In this document: positions 1 through 11,100 of the stretch, piece by piece
Layout: each line of letters begins with the position of its first letter
Numbering within the stretch: position 1 is the first letter of the stretch
Assembly: GCA_020536535.1 (NCBI GenBank)
Contig: JAHLWZ010001008.1
Span: 1-29,747, forward strand
DNA from: Pelomyxa schiedti
Taxonomy: Eukaryota; Evosea; Pelobiontida; Pelomyxidae
Length of the DNA stretch: 29,747 nt
Reading direction: 5' to 3'
Position numbers and translations under genes: made by a program
Notes under the pieces: generated by a model
Seen by the model: only the letters and a program-made list of their open reading frames with translations
The model's database searches: none
Told to the model about the DNA's origin: nothing

Positions 1-164
1 ACCTTCCCGTTTTGTAAGTTTTTCTGGGAAGTCCTCGGAGGACAACCGCCAAAAAATGTTTGCCCCCAGCGTCCACTGTTGAGTCCGTAGCCCAATTTTG
101 CCTAAAGTGGGGAATGGATATAAACCTCTATCACACTGCACTTACTTGTACTACAGGTCACCTT

Positions 165-562
165 GCAACTCCCTCCCTTTGGAAGGGTGCGGGATTGCTC
201 CAGTGGATATATATGCATTCTGCGGAAGGATGCATATCTTCTGAGGAGGAGGGGGGAGGTGAACACCCTTTGTATTACACCCGTCATTCTAGTATTTTGC
301 ACCCTTTGGGGGGGGACGCACAAATACACAAGGTGGGTTGAGAGGGACGAACACACACTGTGGGGAAGGGTGTATGTTCGCCCTGCCTGTGCACCTCATG
401 GAGGGGTGCCACAGAGGCAGTGATGGGGGAGGGTGGGGGTTGGGGGTGGAGAGCAGCACCCTGTGGAGGGGTGTAGGCTCACCTTGCATGTGCACCCTTT
501 GGAAGGATGCACGTGGGGATGGGGATGTGGGTGGGGATATACACTCTGCGGAAGGGTGTATC
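165..562. repeat. Array of eight imperfect palindromes sharing a TGGAAGG-like core
   Basis: Eight hairpin-forming units lie at about 165-198, 211-237, 292-327, 348-380, 383-420, 451-480, 488-515 and 536-562. Each is centred on a core like CCCTTTGGAAGGGTG, with variants such as CTCTGCGGAAGGGTG and CCTGTGGAGGGGTG. The outer arms differ from unit to unit but stay self-complementary: GCAA/TTGC, ATATGCAT/ATGCATAT, CGAACA/TGTTCG, GAGC/GCTC, CATGTGCA/TGCACGTG and GATATACAC/GTGTATC. The array starts about 280 bp beyond the kinase stop codon, so it may lie in or beyond that gene's 3' UTR. Short open frames cross it in all frames and look like by-products of the repeats. I do not recognise the family. 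A MITE-like or other palindromic mobile element, or a structured transcript, are possibilities. Confidence 0.8.
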
Positions 563-842
563 ATTCACACGCACCTGCCTGCATCCCTCCGCGCACATGC
601 ACTCCTCCCTGGTTCTCCCTCGGCGGCTGGAAAGACCACAAAACTGTAGCATTTGTCTGGAGCAGATGTGGTCCAGACATTTCTGAATTTTCCCTTCACA
701 GGGTACAGATAACCAGTACCCTGTTGGTGCCAAAATAAAATAAAAAGTGTGAGTCCCAAACTTGGGTTTGTACAAGAACAGTGTACACTTTCTTGTTGGA
801 TTCTTGTCTCGAGTCATGCACACTGATGTGTGTGGTGGAAAA
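563..842. other. Non-coding stretch downstream of the kinase stop
   Basis: I see no convincing gene here. It should contain the kinase 3' UTR, read on the minus strand. It holds an A/T-rich run at about 733-748 and a small inverted repeat, CCCAAACTTGGG, near 756-767. No clear AATAAA signal is visible in the minus orientation. Confidence 0.4.
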
Positions 843-3754
843 TCACACCATTCCAGGGGGAGGTTGCCATACACATACTGAGGCTTGTGATGTTCCAGCC
901 CAGATACTGGCACTGTTATGAACCGGCACTGCAACGGTACGCTTCCCGAGGCCCATGTTGCACCCATCAACGTGAAGAACACGTAGGCAAGTCATGGTCA
1001 GCGGGTCCCACACATGCATGTTACCCGTGGAGTCGCAAGCAATGACCAGGTTCAGTGCGGGGCTGAGTTGTTCAATGGTTACTGACGGGTCATGTTTTAG
1101 TGTCTTGATTTCCTTTCAATGTGTTAGGGATGTATTACTTGAGGCGCAAGTATTACCGTTCCTGATATGTCATAAATAGTTATAAAACTCCCTCCGGCGA
1201 CCCAGTATTGGTCTCCTACTGATAGAAGTGCGGTTTTCCTTACGGGAGTTGTAGGTGGAGGAGCCTCCACTTTAGCGGTGTCTGGGTTGAGCTTTGCTAT
1301 TCCGGCAGAAGAAGCAAGCCATATGCTTTTGCCAAACTGTTCCATGGAGAGAACATCCCACTGAATATTGACTTTATGCTTGATCGAACCGTGCTGACAG
1401 GTTTTAGGATGCAAGTATTGAGCAATCGCAAGAACGTACTGTGCTTAGGATTGAAATTTGACAGCCAGGAGAGGGATTTGAGGCACAACTCCAGACTCTA
1501 GTGTGCGATGTTTCTACTGCACAAAATCTAGAGACTACCCTGAAACCTGGGTCATGGGCCACAACTCTTCTGAATTTAAATGTCTGGAAAGATCAGGGTC
1601 AGAGTTTTGAAAGTGTAATTACATTGATGTCGATGATATAGACAGAAGAATCAGAAGATCCAGCCCATACAACCCGCTTCTGGTGGAGAAGTGCATTAAT
1701 GTCAGTATGATGGAGCTGAAGCTGGGTCAATGACTTCAGTTCGTCAGCTTTCCATATCGATAACATACCACCACTTCCACCAACCTGTGTGAAAATGAGC
1801 ACTTGGCGGTGTTTTCATGACTTACCCATACACTGCTCCCCACTGCTGCTACACAACATATAGGAATGGGAGGGTTCGTTTGTAGTGTAGTAGGTGTAAG
1901 CTCACGAATGAATTGTGGCTGCTCTGTTGTCAAAAAGATAAGCAACATAGATTCTACCTACCCTGAGAGCACGCTGCCGCGGTTCTACAGATGAATCTGT
2001 TTCCCGAATTTCTGGACTTGACTTGGGTGGGTATGGGGGGGTCTGTGCTAGATTTAGCTGTTTGTAACATGTGCTATTTTAAAAAAGGGGGGTTGCAACA
2101 AGCATACACTAGGTTTCATGGGCAGCTGTGGTGATTGGTTAAATATATCAAGTACATTTGGGGCACTAGCGGCAGTTGTATGTTGATGATGGTGATAGTG
2201 CCGATGCTTTCTTCTGGACTGAGCGTCTGCAGGAATGGGATCTGAAGTTGGAGCATAGGCACTTGAAAGATTATAATCACCATTGGCACCATTTTTACTG
2301 CCGCCGGAGAGTGACAAACTTGGTGGAGTTGTATTGGGAGGTTCGTCCATACTGGTACTAGGTAGTACCTCAGTGGAAAGAGTAGAACCCACTGTTGTAG
2401 CTACAGTAGTAGCAGGTGCGGGACTGGGAGGAGTGACATCGTCCCGACTGGCTGTTGGTTGTGGGGGAGTGGCACCATTTCCAACGACATCCTGGAACGG
2501 GAATGAGAGAACTGCCGAAATTCTAAATGTTTACCTGGAGCCATGGATGCTCCAATAATATTGCGGCTGGTGGTCTATCAGTAGGGGTTTTTTGAAAGCA
2601 GCACATCAAGAAATTTTGAAGAGGCTTTTGTTGGGGGAAATATGAAATAGGGGTAAATCACTCTTGTGGACAATGCAATGAATACCTGAGAAGCGTTTGG
2701 TATTGGCATTGGACTTTGAACAATTTTGAACATAGCACTCATTGCATTGAATCTATTGTTTTCGGTAAGGTAAAAAGCAGAGTAAATGGTCTTACTTGAA
2801 ATAAGGAGGCTCTCCTGTAAGTAGCTCTACAATGGTACACCCCAGACTCCTAACAACATTAAACTCTCATTCATTACAAAGCATTTACCATATGTCTGAA
2901 AGAGTGTTATGTCCAGATTCAGTAATGACTTCTGGAGCCACTATAGATCCAGAATTGAGTTGAGTTATTTAGTGTCAGTGGACATACTCCAAAAAGGGGA
3001 ACCGACCACAGTGTAATGCTTTCCGCCGTCTTCTAATGCTGCAACGCCAAAATCAGAAAGTAAAACTTTGCCTTGGTTACTTAGTAACACCTACTAGCAC
3101 ATATAAATGAGAAATATTGATCAAGAAGGGGAAAAAAAAAAACATGCATTGGCAGCTTTTATATCTCGATGTATGACACCTTTCTCGTGTAGATATGCAA
3201 GAGCTTTTAGAATTTGAGCGACATACACAGCAATACTATGTTCAGGGAGATGGTTAAGCTCCTTGAGAAGCTTTAAAAGAGAGCCGTTTTGGGCGTACCT
3301 TGAAAATATTACCCAATAATAGGGGGAAAAAGGAGATTACTCTAAGAAAATGTATACGTGGGGAGGGCACTCCCAACTTCCCAATATCCGCACAATGTTA
3401 TCATGTTTCAGCACAGATAAGAGCTTGATTTCGTTCTTGAGAAAGTAAGATCAGAAACACAAAGTGACAAGCCAAGGGATGAATTTGCGTACATGGAAGG
3501 AAGCCAAAGAAGCTTTTGGAATTCCTTTCGTCTCTATTCTTTTAGCTGCCACGACTTCCCCAGTGGAAGCATTTTGTGCCTTGAACACTGACGCGTAATT
3601 TCCCTTGCCGATTTTCTCCCCGATAATCTGCCGCGATAAAAACACCGCAGAGTTTGCGTTTGCGTTACCGATAATAATAAACGCTAATGTTACGTACGAA
3701 TGTGCCGAACGATGTCGTCAAGATGCTAGTAGCGCCGCCACCGCCAGAGGCCAT
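843..3754 (-). CDS. Cdc7/MAP3K-epsilon-like protein kinase with C-terminal beta-propeller
   Basis: Predicted Ser/Thr kinase with all core motifs once short introns are removed. The proposed start is the ATG at 3754 (MASGGGGATSILTTSFGTF), followed by an intron at 3628-3697. Then come the P-loop IGKGNYASVF, VVAAK with the ATP-binding lysine, the helix-C glutamate in NEIKLL, the catalytic loop HRDIKAAN, DFG, and GSPFWMAPEVI; this last motif only forms after a 47-nt intron is spliced out. The kinase lobe ends with HPWLQ. HRDIKAAN and the lobe pattern resemble fungal SepH/Cdc7 and plant MAP3K-epsilon. A Ser/Pro/His-rich linker follows (about 2050-2530), then several propeller-like strands (SSVWVGGSGGMLSIW, VWAGSSDSSVYIID, NMHVWDPLTM, SIWAGTSQASVCVWQ) up to the TGA at 843-845. 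The DFG-preceding intron uses a GC donor. Family level is confident; the substrate and the start are inferred. Confidence 0.87.
3091..3147 (-). other. GC-AG intron in the kinase catalytic loop
   Basis: The minus strand reads GCC AAT, then GCATGT, and ends TAGTAG before GTG TTA CTA AGT. Splicing here restores HRDIKAAN-VLLSNQGKVLLSDFG exactly as the family requires. The nearest GT donor shifts the frame. The donor is therefore GC, and the intron is 57 nt. Confidence 0.75.
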
Positions 3755-4057
3755 TTGTTTGTTTTTTCACTGGCCTTTTGCTTTTACCGAGAAAGGAGAT
3801 CCGTTTCGTGTTATTTTTGAAGATCTTGAGCATTTCCTCCCCTGAGGGATGCTCTGCTCCACCACGAACTACCATTGTGATTGGCACATCACTCCGGTTG
3901 TCGCGGTGAGAATCTCCCGAAAACTCAGAGAATCTGCCTGTTGATGGCAGATGCCAAAACCAAAAACACGACTCAATAAAAATAAGCTACAATTGTCAGG
4001 CGATCTCGCGTCCGGAACCGGGGGTGGTGTTTGTTGACTGCAGTGATTGAAAGAAAG
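3755..4057. promoter_or_regulatory. Divergent intergenic region, kinase/importin
   Basis: About 300 bp separate the two divergent start codons, so both promoters and 5' UTRs must share this interval. An ATTGG motif (inverted CCAAT box) lies at 3880-3884. I see no clear TATA box and no other gene. Shared regulation is inferred from the arrangement only. Confidence 0.5.
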
Positions 4058-7000
4058 ATGTCGTCGTCTGATCTGTGGCAGCAGGTACCTTGTTGTTGTG
4101 CGACCGTGGGTTTGGTTTTTTTTCTTTTTTTTTTCTTGTGCTGGAAAAAGACCTACAGTTGTTCTATTTTACCTAAATGCTTTTTTTACCTGTTGCAGGT
4201 ATTGAGTGCTGTTGGCGTTTTGTACAACGACAACACTCCCAAGGCACTTCATAGGCAAACAAACGAGTGACTTTTCCACCCTTTATCTCTTTTTTTTAAT
4301 CTCTAAATCCAACTAGCTGGCTTGAGGAGTTTCAAAGACTTCCACAAGCTTGGGAAATTGCTGATAAGCTGTTACGTGATTCGTCAGTTGGGTTAGCATC
4401 CTTCCTCTCTCTTTTTTTTTTAAAGAAAATTCCTTCCACAGGCTTCAAGCCCATTATATTGGTGCTATAACGCTGCACACAAAGATTAGGCGCGACTTAA
4501 TGGATCTACCATCAGATGCTTGTATTCAACTCAGAGATAGTCTCCTACAACACATGCTGAGGTGCTGTGAGTCATGACAGTCGCCATTCCTGAGTTTTGT
4601 GTTCACAAATAGGTTTAAAAAGGGGCCCAACTGGGTTTTATCCCGAATTTGTATGTCTATAGCGTCTTTGGCTTCACAGATATCAAATCTCTGGCCACAT
4701 CCAGTAAACCAGCTCTTGCAGGCTTTCGGTGTGAAGCTTTTTCTCAAGTACATATTTAATCTGGGTTGTGTGTAGGTAGCAACGCTGAAACTGTAGGAGT
4801 ACTTGTAGAACTTCTATCTGCAATTCCAGAGGAAGCAGCACGAAGTAGAGGGCATCTTCAAAGAGAAATTTCCCGCTCATTTGACGACATGTTGATTGAA
4901 TCGTGTTCTGGGGTGTTGCAATTTTTGAACCTCTGTGCTCACCATACAAACTCTGCAACCACAACTACTGGCTCTGGCACGGCAACACCAGGACAAGACA
5001 CAACTGCCAGCCCTGTACAAATATCTGTGGGTCTTAAGGAAGTATGGATCAAGTGCATAGTATTTTCTAGATAAACGACTTTCAATGCTCTCAGATCTTC
5101 CAATGTTATTTAAACTGGTTGCGGTTTGTAAAAATTCCGTACGATATTATCAACAACTTTCCCATGACATGGGCAGCCTGGGATGTAATCAAAGACACCA
5201 CACTGTTTTGTGTGTCCTCCCACTTTTTCCCATGTGCGCTAACTTGTATTATTAAGCCAGTGCAGTAGACCTAATATGTGGTAAATCTGTTCTTCTAATC
5301 TTTCACTTCTCAAGCCTTACAGAGATCGTGAGATTAAGTGGCTATCTTGTTCCACCCAGTGAAATGAAGTATGAATAAATTATTCTCCATGGTACTAAAT
5401 TGGTCAAGTCCAATGAGGCAAAAAGTGTTCACACTTTCTGCGCCATTGATATCGATGTATTCACCATTTAGACAATCTGGAAAATGTTAATAGCAACCAG
5501 GTACCTTCAAGCTGTACAAGCCCAGGACCCCGACTTGGCACATGGCCTGACAAGAATATTTGTTGAGGTTCTATTATCTTTAATCTGTTTTTACTTTGTT
5601 TTACTGATACGACCAACCTCTCAAGATTGGAGAGACATATAGCAACTTTATTGCACAGGTGTGCTATACTACTTCATTCCTGTTCCTTATGTATTCGGTT
5701 TAGGGATCTCCAGAAGTTCTTCCCATTGTAGGAGTTTTGCTTGAGTGTAGTGCGAACAATGATGAAGATATTTCTGGGATGACCTGGCAACATTGGCACT
5801 TACTATCCCGAGCTATTTGTTCTTTGGTGAGAACTACATTAGCCATTTACAACTGAAAGTTTCCTTTAGAGAAGTAAACAAGCACAGACCACACCACAAC
5901 AGCAACAGATATTTTCTGGTTGTTTCATGAAACTGATCCAACTTTTGATGCAACATATGATGCTTCCACCTAATTACGAAACACTCGCTTCTGAACGGCA
6001 AGAGGAAGTGAAGCACTACCGCAGGTAGAATTCATGACACGTCAGAAGAATCTCATTTTCATAGATATGAGCTTGCTCACTCCGCCAGAGACGGTTTGCA
6101 TTCCACTTTATGATGTACTTTTAACGACATAGGAAGCTGTTACTGTAATTACCTTCGACAGCACTATTGAGTCACTCTCTCAGGCTTTAACCGTGACCCT
6201 TGCGCATCATCAAACTTCCTCTGATTGGAGGCCCACTGAGGCTGTATTGTACATGCTGCGATCTGTGGCAAGGAACTGTGATATGAATTCATCCACCGGT
6301 ACCACATTATGCCAGGTTTCCTTCTTTCAACATTGTTACTTCTTAACCTGTGAGTAGCTCCTATTGCAATTGCCTACCCTTCCAAAAAAAGACTTTTTGC
6401 TCTACACGGCTATCATGTGTGTTGGGCGCTATTCCGATTTCATAGCCAAAAATCCGCAATTACTTTCAACCCTTTATTCCTTTGTCGTTAACAAGTGTGT
6501 GTCCTTTCCAAACCCGAAATAGTTCACATTATTTAGTTTTGGAAACAAAGAACTCGCAAGTGCCTGTGCTCTCTCTTTCAGACACCTCTGTGAGTCTGCA
6601 CCTGCAGTGGTGTATACTTCCGTTACATCAATTTTACAGTTATATGATGCTCATCAGCAACTTCCTCTCTCAAAGACCGATATGGAGGTTTCTTTCCTTT
6701 ATTATTCCGTTGTGCCTCTTCACTTCTAACCTCGTTGTGTTGGAAATAAGGAATTTTTTATGGGTGTTGGCTTCGTTGTGTCCACAGCCCCACCACCCGA
6801 TATTGACAACATCTTGACTCGATTGTATACTCCTGCAGTTTCAAATGTCCACGCATGTGTAGCAGCGTGTGCTACCGCTTCACACACTACTGCACCGACG
6901 GTGACTACTGTCGACAGCGCACAATCTATCCCCACTGCCACATCTCCAGATTCTATACTCGCGCTTTGCATATCCTTGCATAAACTAGGGTGTTTACTGC

Positions 7001-8109
7001 GTTATGTGAAACCTCAACCACTGGAGGGCCACCCCCTTCCCGGCTATCTTATATTTGAGAAGGTTCTACTGCATTAAATAAAAGTAACGATAAAAACAAC
7101 TACAGATTTGGCCACTTCTGGATTACCTCCTCGCACAGTTTGCTTCGTATGTTCAAATTATTGACAATGTATGTTCCTGCATAAGGAATGCTGTACATTC
7201 GTGCGGCACCAAAACTGCCCCATTGGTACACCAAATAGTGCACTCTGTGTGTTCCTCTTTCACAAAAAGCAAAAATTCTGCAAGTACTCGGTTTTCCCTA
7301 TTTGTAAGCAATCTTACACGAAACAGTTTTGTTCACTCTCAGCTTCATTATAAGTACCTTTGCCAAAGATTCCTCGGTGCAGTCACCACCAATTGCCGAT
7401 TTTATCTATAGCATTGGAGAATCATCAAGAATTGTCCTCACATCAATTCGTACCCCTGATGACTTTGCCAATCAACCAGGTCTGTCAGAGAAACTCTTCA
7501 TTTTGTGTGAATTACAGTTCTGGAACAGACGTCATACGAGAGTTCTGTGAACTTATCACGCAATTCCTTTATTACTATCCAGGAGTACTAGTTCCCTCTG
7601 ATCTCCTTCCACCATTGTTTGAGTGGGGCCTGCCCGGGTTCACCTTGTTTGAGCAACAAGCTTTCCAGGCACTCAAGTCAATGTACGAGAATCTTTTCCT
7701 TGCATGCCGGCCACCGCGGGGTTCTACCACTCCTTCGACTCTGGGTACTCACCTGAACACACTGCTGACAAATACACAGTCTCAGCTAGGAACGAGATTC
7801 GTTCAAGCAATGCTTGCTGGTGTTGCATGGCTACAGCCTTATGCCCGAGTATGTGAGGTCAGGGACCTGATACTGTCTGCGCGGAGATATGACTACAACT
7901 TATTCGCCCAAATGTGTGCCTCTGCTCTTACTGTGGGACTACCCAAGCCAGGCAGTGGTGCAAGTGCGGAGGTTGTCAGTGTGCCCAGTGTCATTACTGA
8001 GGCCTTTGTGCGGTCAATGAAAGTCTCGCCAGTGGAAAGCGCTAGTGAGGATGCGGAACATGTGTTGATTGCTTTGGAAGACTTCATACATTCCTGCCGT
8101 ACCCTGTGA
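4058..8109 (+). CDS. Importin-beta family nuclear transport receptor, transportin-3/importin-13 type
   Basis: HEAT-repeat karyopherin expected to carry cargo into the nucleus in a RanGTP-dependent way; TNPO3 homologues carry SR splicing factors. The ATG at 4058 gives MSSSDLWQQ, joined across the 4085-4198 intron to VLSAVGVLYNDNTPKALHRQTN and, across 4267-4316, to DWLEEFQRLPQAWEIADKLL. AHYIGAITLHTKIRRDL and LPSDACIQLRDSLLQHM follow, all matching the TNPO3/IPO13 N-terminus (the importin-beta N-terminal region). Later family-like exons include WRPTEAVLYMLRSVARN (about 6220-6290), LLLQLPTLPKKDFLLYTAI, and the C-terminal HEAT region from PDVIREFCELITQFLYYYPG to EHVLIALEDFIHSCRTL and TGA at 8107-8109. 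There are many introns, one only 32 nt. Exons between about 5100 and 7400 are small and only partly resolved. No disabling mutation is evident. Confidence 0.88.
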
Positions 8110-8160
8110 TTTAAATAGACAACCAACACATAACACACTCTTCATCAATTTTTTATTTTT
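8110..8160. other. Short convergent intergenic spacer
   Basis: Only 51 bp separate the importin stop (8107-8109) from the STAND-protein stop (TAA, complement of 8161-8163). The 3' ends of the two transcripts almost certainly overlap. The spacer is T-rich on the plus strand near 8147-8160. Confidence 0.6.
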
Positions 8161-11100
8161 TTATTTTCGACTGTGGAACTTTTGTTGTAGTTCAACAACC
8201 TCTCCCACCAGTGAGAGTGCGAATTGTAACTTTTCCGGCGTTGCAAATGAGAGGGATTCCATGGAATTGTACGCCGCACATGGAATCGGCATACATACCC
8301 TGTTGTAGGTGAGTTAGTAGCGTGGAACATTAAGACAGGGCACTTACATGGTAGACTTCCTCCACACTTTCATAAGGTACCAGTGCAGCCGGTGGTGCCA
8401 TGATGCAGCCGGGGAGTAAAAGCCTCTCGCCTAATGCAGCAGCGGCTGGAACATCTAGCAGTTCAAATACATCCTTGCCGTCTTGAAGAATTTCGATGCC
8501 TGTCAGCTTCCCGGAAGAAGTGACACCTGGTTTATTGAAGTGGTAAATTAGTGGGATTGTTACTTCTCCTATTATGGTCAACCTTTCACGGAGATGGGCT
8601 TAATATTACATGTTACTACAACAAGGCGATTCTTGCTTTGGGTTAGAGATGAGAGTGCAAGTGGTGGGGTAATACTCGTAGTTCCTCAATTGGAATATAT
8701 TCCACTATGGCACTTACAATTTGACGGCGAGGGAGAGATGGGCCCATATCAACATCCTCAACATACAATCTGCATGAGAAAACGGATTCAGTGTCAACTG
8801 TAAAAATAGAATCTCTTCAACTTGTCAGAGTTGGGAACGCGTCTAATTGAAACAATTTTTCCAATTCGGAGTTCTACTTCACTGAATTGAAGGATTGGGA
8901 CTAGATAATATTAATAGGTATGAGATGTGCATCAGTAGACATACTGTTTTTGAGGTTTTTAATTGCAACCCAATGTAAATTTCCAACGCAATCACCAGTA
9001 ACAGCAGGGAGAGGTTCGCCAGTCAGATATTCCTTGAATGGTTTGGTACACATAGTATTCATGCTAGATAGTGCCGTAGGAAGATAGAACGCGAGCAACT
9101 CCTTGCCAGCAAAAATATCCTGGGGGAGATGAGGCAACTTCTATCGGAAGGGCAAATACCCAAATTCTTATTGTCTTATCAGCTGCTGCTGACGCAACCA
9201 GACAAGGATTATCAGCGAAGAAACATACGGATGAAACTTCGTGTGTATGGCCCAACAGGGTTCGTAAATGTGAAAAGGAGGCTACATCCCATACGCGTAC
9301 AGTGTGATCCTCTCCGCAACTAACAATCATTCTGCCTTGGAAGTGAAGGTTTAGTTGAAGCTACATTGAGGATAGTTTACCATCAGGAGAAAATCTGCAT
9401 CCAAGGAGGCCGGCTGTGTGACCCTGCAATGTTGATAGGGTCTCCCCAGATTGCGAATTCCACACCTGTAATTCCTCAGAACAGGTCCAACAATCATAGA
9501 AGGTAAAACCTTCACAGTAGTGTCCTTTGATGCCGTTGCAATGAGGGTGCTCCCTGGAGACATATCGATTGAACTGATCCACCCTTTGTGTCCTTCTAGT
9601 ATTCCAACCTGTTGCCCTAAAAACCGTGTCATGAAGCACCTCTTTTATTTGGTGAGTAACCATTAGCAAGTAACCAAATTCTTGCAGAGCCATCTACACT
9701 GCCGGTTACCGCATACCTTGGAGATTTCAACTTCCATTAGAGAGCAAAGAGAAGATATACCTTCCATCATGTGAGATTGCACAGGAAAATACCGGTTGGG
9801 TGTGACCTTTTAGTGTTATAATCTCTTGTTTAGTCTGAAAGGGATTAAACTAAAAAAAAAAGGAGCAGTATTATTCACCTTGATTTCCCAGATCTTGGAA
9901 GTATTATCGCTAGAAGAGGAGATAAGTAAAGTCCCATCAGGATTGAGCGCAACGGCATTTACCTGAAATATATAAACGAAGAGAATAAATACTTCCTGAT
10001 TTTACCCGCTTTGGATGTCCCGAAAACACAGCCATTTCCTCACGGGAATCATTGAATAATTTGGCCAGCCTGTCCCAGGAACCTTGCACATATTACTGAA
10101 TAGTAGGGAACTCGATGCGCAGACCGCTGGCCAAAATGTGTGCCTTTGGTGAGTAGCATACAGATATGACCATCGCAGAGTGTTCACTTGTGGAACTGCG
10201 AGACGTGGCCGCCAAGGTCTCTGACACAGAATACAAACTTAAAACCAATGTCGGGATTATTGTATTGGGAAAAAGAAGGAAACCGCATGGCCATATCAGC
10301 AGAACCAGTTAGCATGTATTTAGAGTCTGGAGAAATTGCAACGCAGTTGATGAAATGAGAATGGCCCTCCACAGTAACCATTTCAGCCCCTTATAACATG
10401 AGTATTACTTTGTACAATAGTAAGATAGACCTGTGGTTATGTTCCATATTTTGGCTGTCTTATCAAAAGACCCAGTCAGCAAGTAACCTGCAGTGCAACA
10501 AGCGCAAGAGCTGACTCTGTCACAGATTAGGACTAAATGAAATTAGTGATAGCAGTGTACCTCTGTACATGTCCGGTTAATTCCTGAATGAAAGACCCAT
10601 CAACTCCCCATTTTGCAATAGTCCTATCTGTGGAGACAGTAAAGACAAACTTCTCGTGGAAGACACAGGCCTATGCTACAATTAAATAAAATAGATCCGG
10701 AGATTAACGAACCTGAACGGCCTTAGTGTGTCTTTTGAGTTCTATAGGTTTTGGATCTATCTTCACTTCACTCTTAGCTGACACCAGCTTCCATACCCGA
10801 GCAGATTTGTTGTTGGCTGTTGTAGCCAAAAGCCTAGTGTACACAATGAGTTGTAAGAATCAATGGTTGTGGAATACGTCTGGGTCTCATCAATGGCAAT
10901 TGATGTTATTTCGTCAGTGTGTGCAGAGAGGAAAGAGGTAGGTTGGACTTTTTGTGCTGAAGAAGGTGGCATATCTAGGTGATACACACAAACTCTACCA
11001 TCCGTATAGCCTACGAAAACAGCAGCGAAGCTTGAAGAGGGATGTAAAAAGGTTGTGCAACAACGTGCTTCTGTTTGATTTTCACTGGGGGGTGTTTAGA

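Noticed and set aside
165-562. CRISPR-like array
   Set aside because: Units are palindromes with diverged arms and irregular spacing in an intron-bearing nuclear genome; there are no identical direct repeats or Cas genes.
60-649. Overlapping short open frames through the left end
   Set aside because: They cross the palindromic array in several frames on both strands and repeat the same few residues in each frame, which is a by-product of the repeat, not coding.
479-982. 167-codon minus-strand frame
   Set aside because: It is out of frame with the kinase propeller exon that ends at 843 (VCVWQPPPGMV) and runs through the repeat array.
5080-7350. Importin gene as a pseudogene because of few long frames
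   Set aside because: Family-matching exon segments (e.g. WRPTEAVLYMLRSVARN) occur in the right order between short introns, and the C-terminal exon is long and intact.
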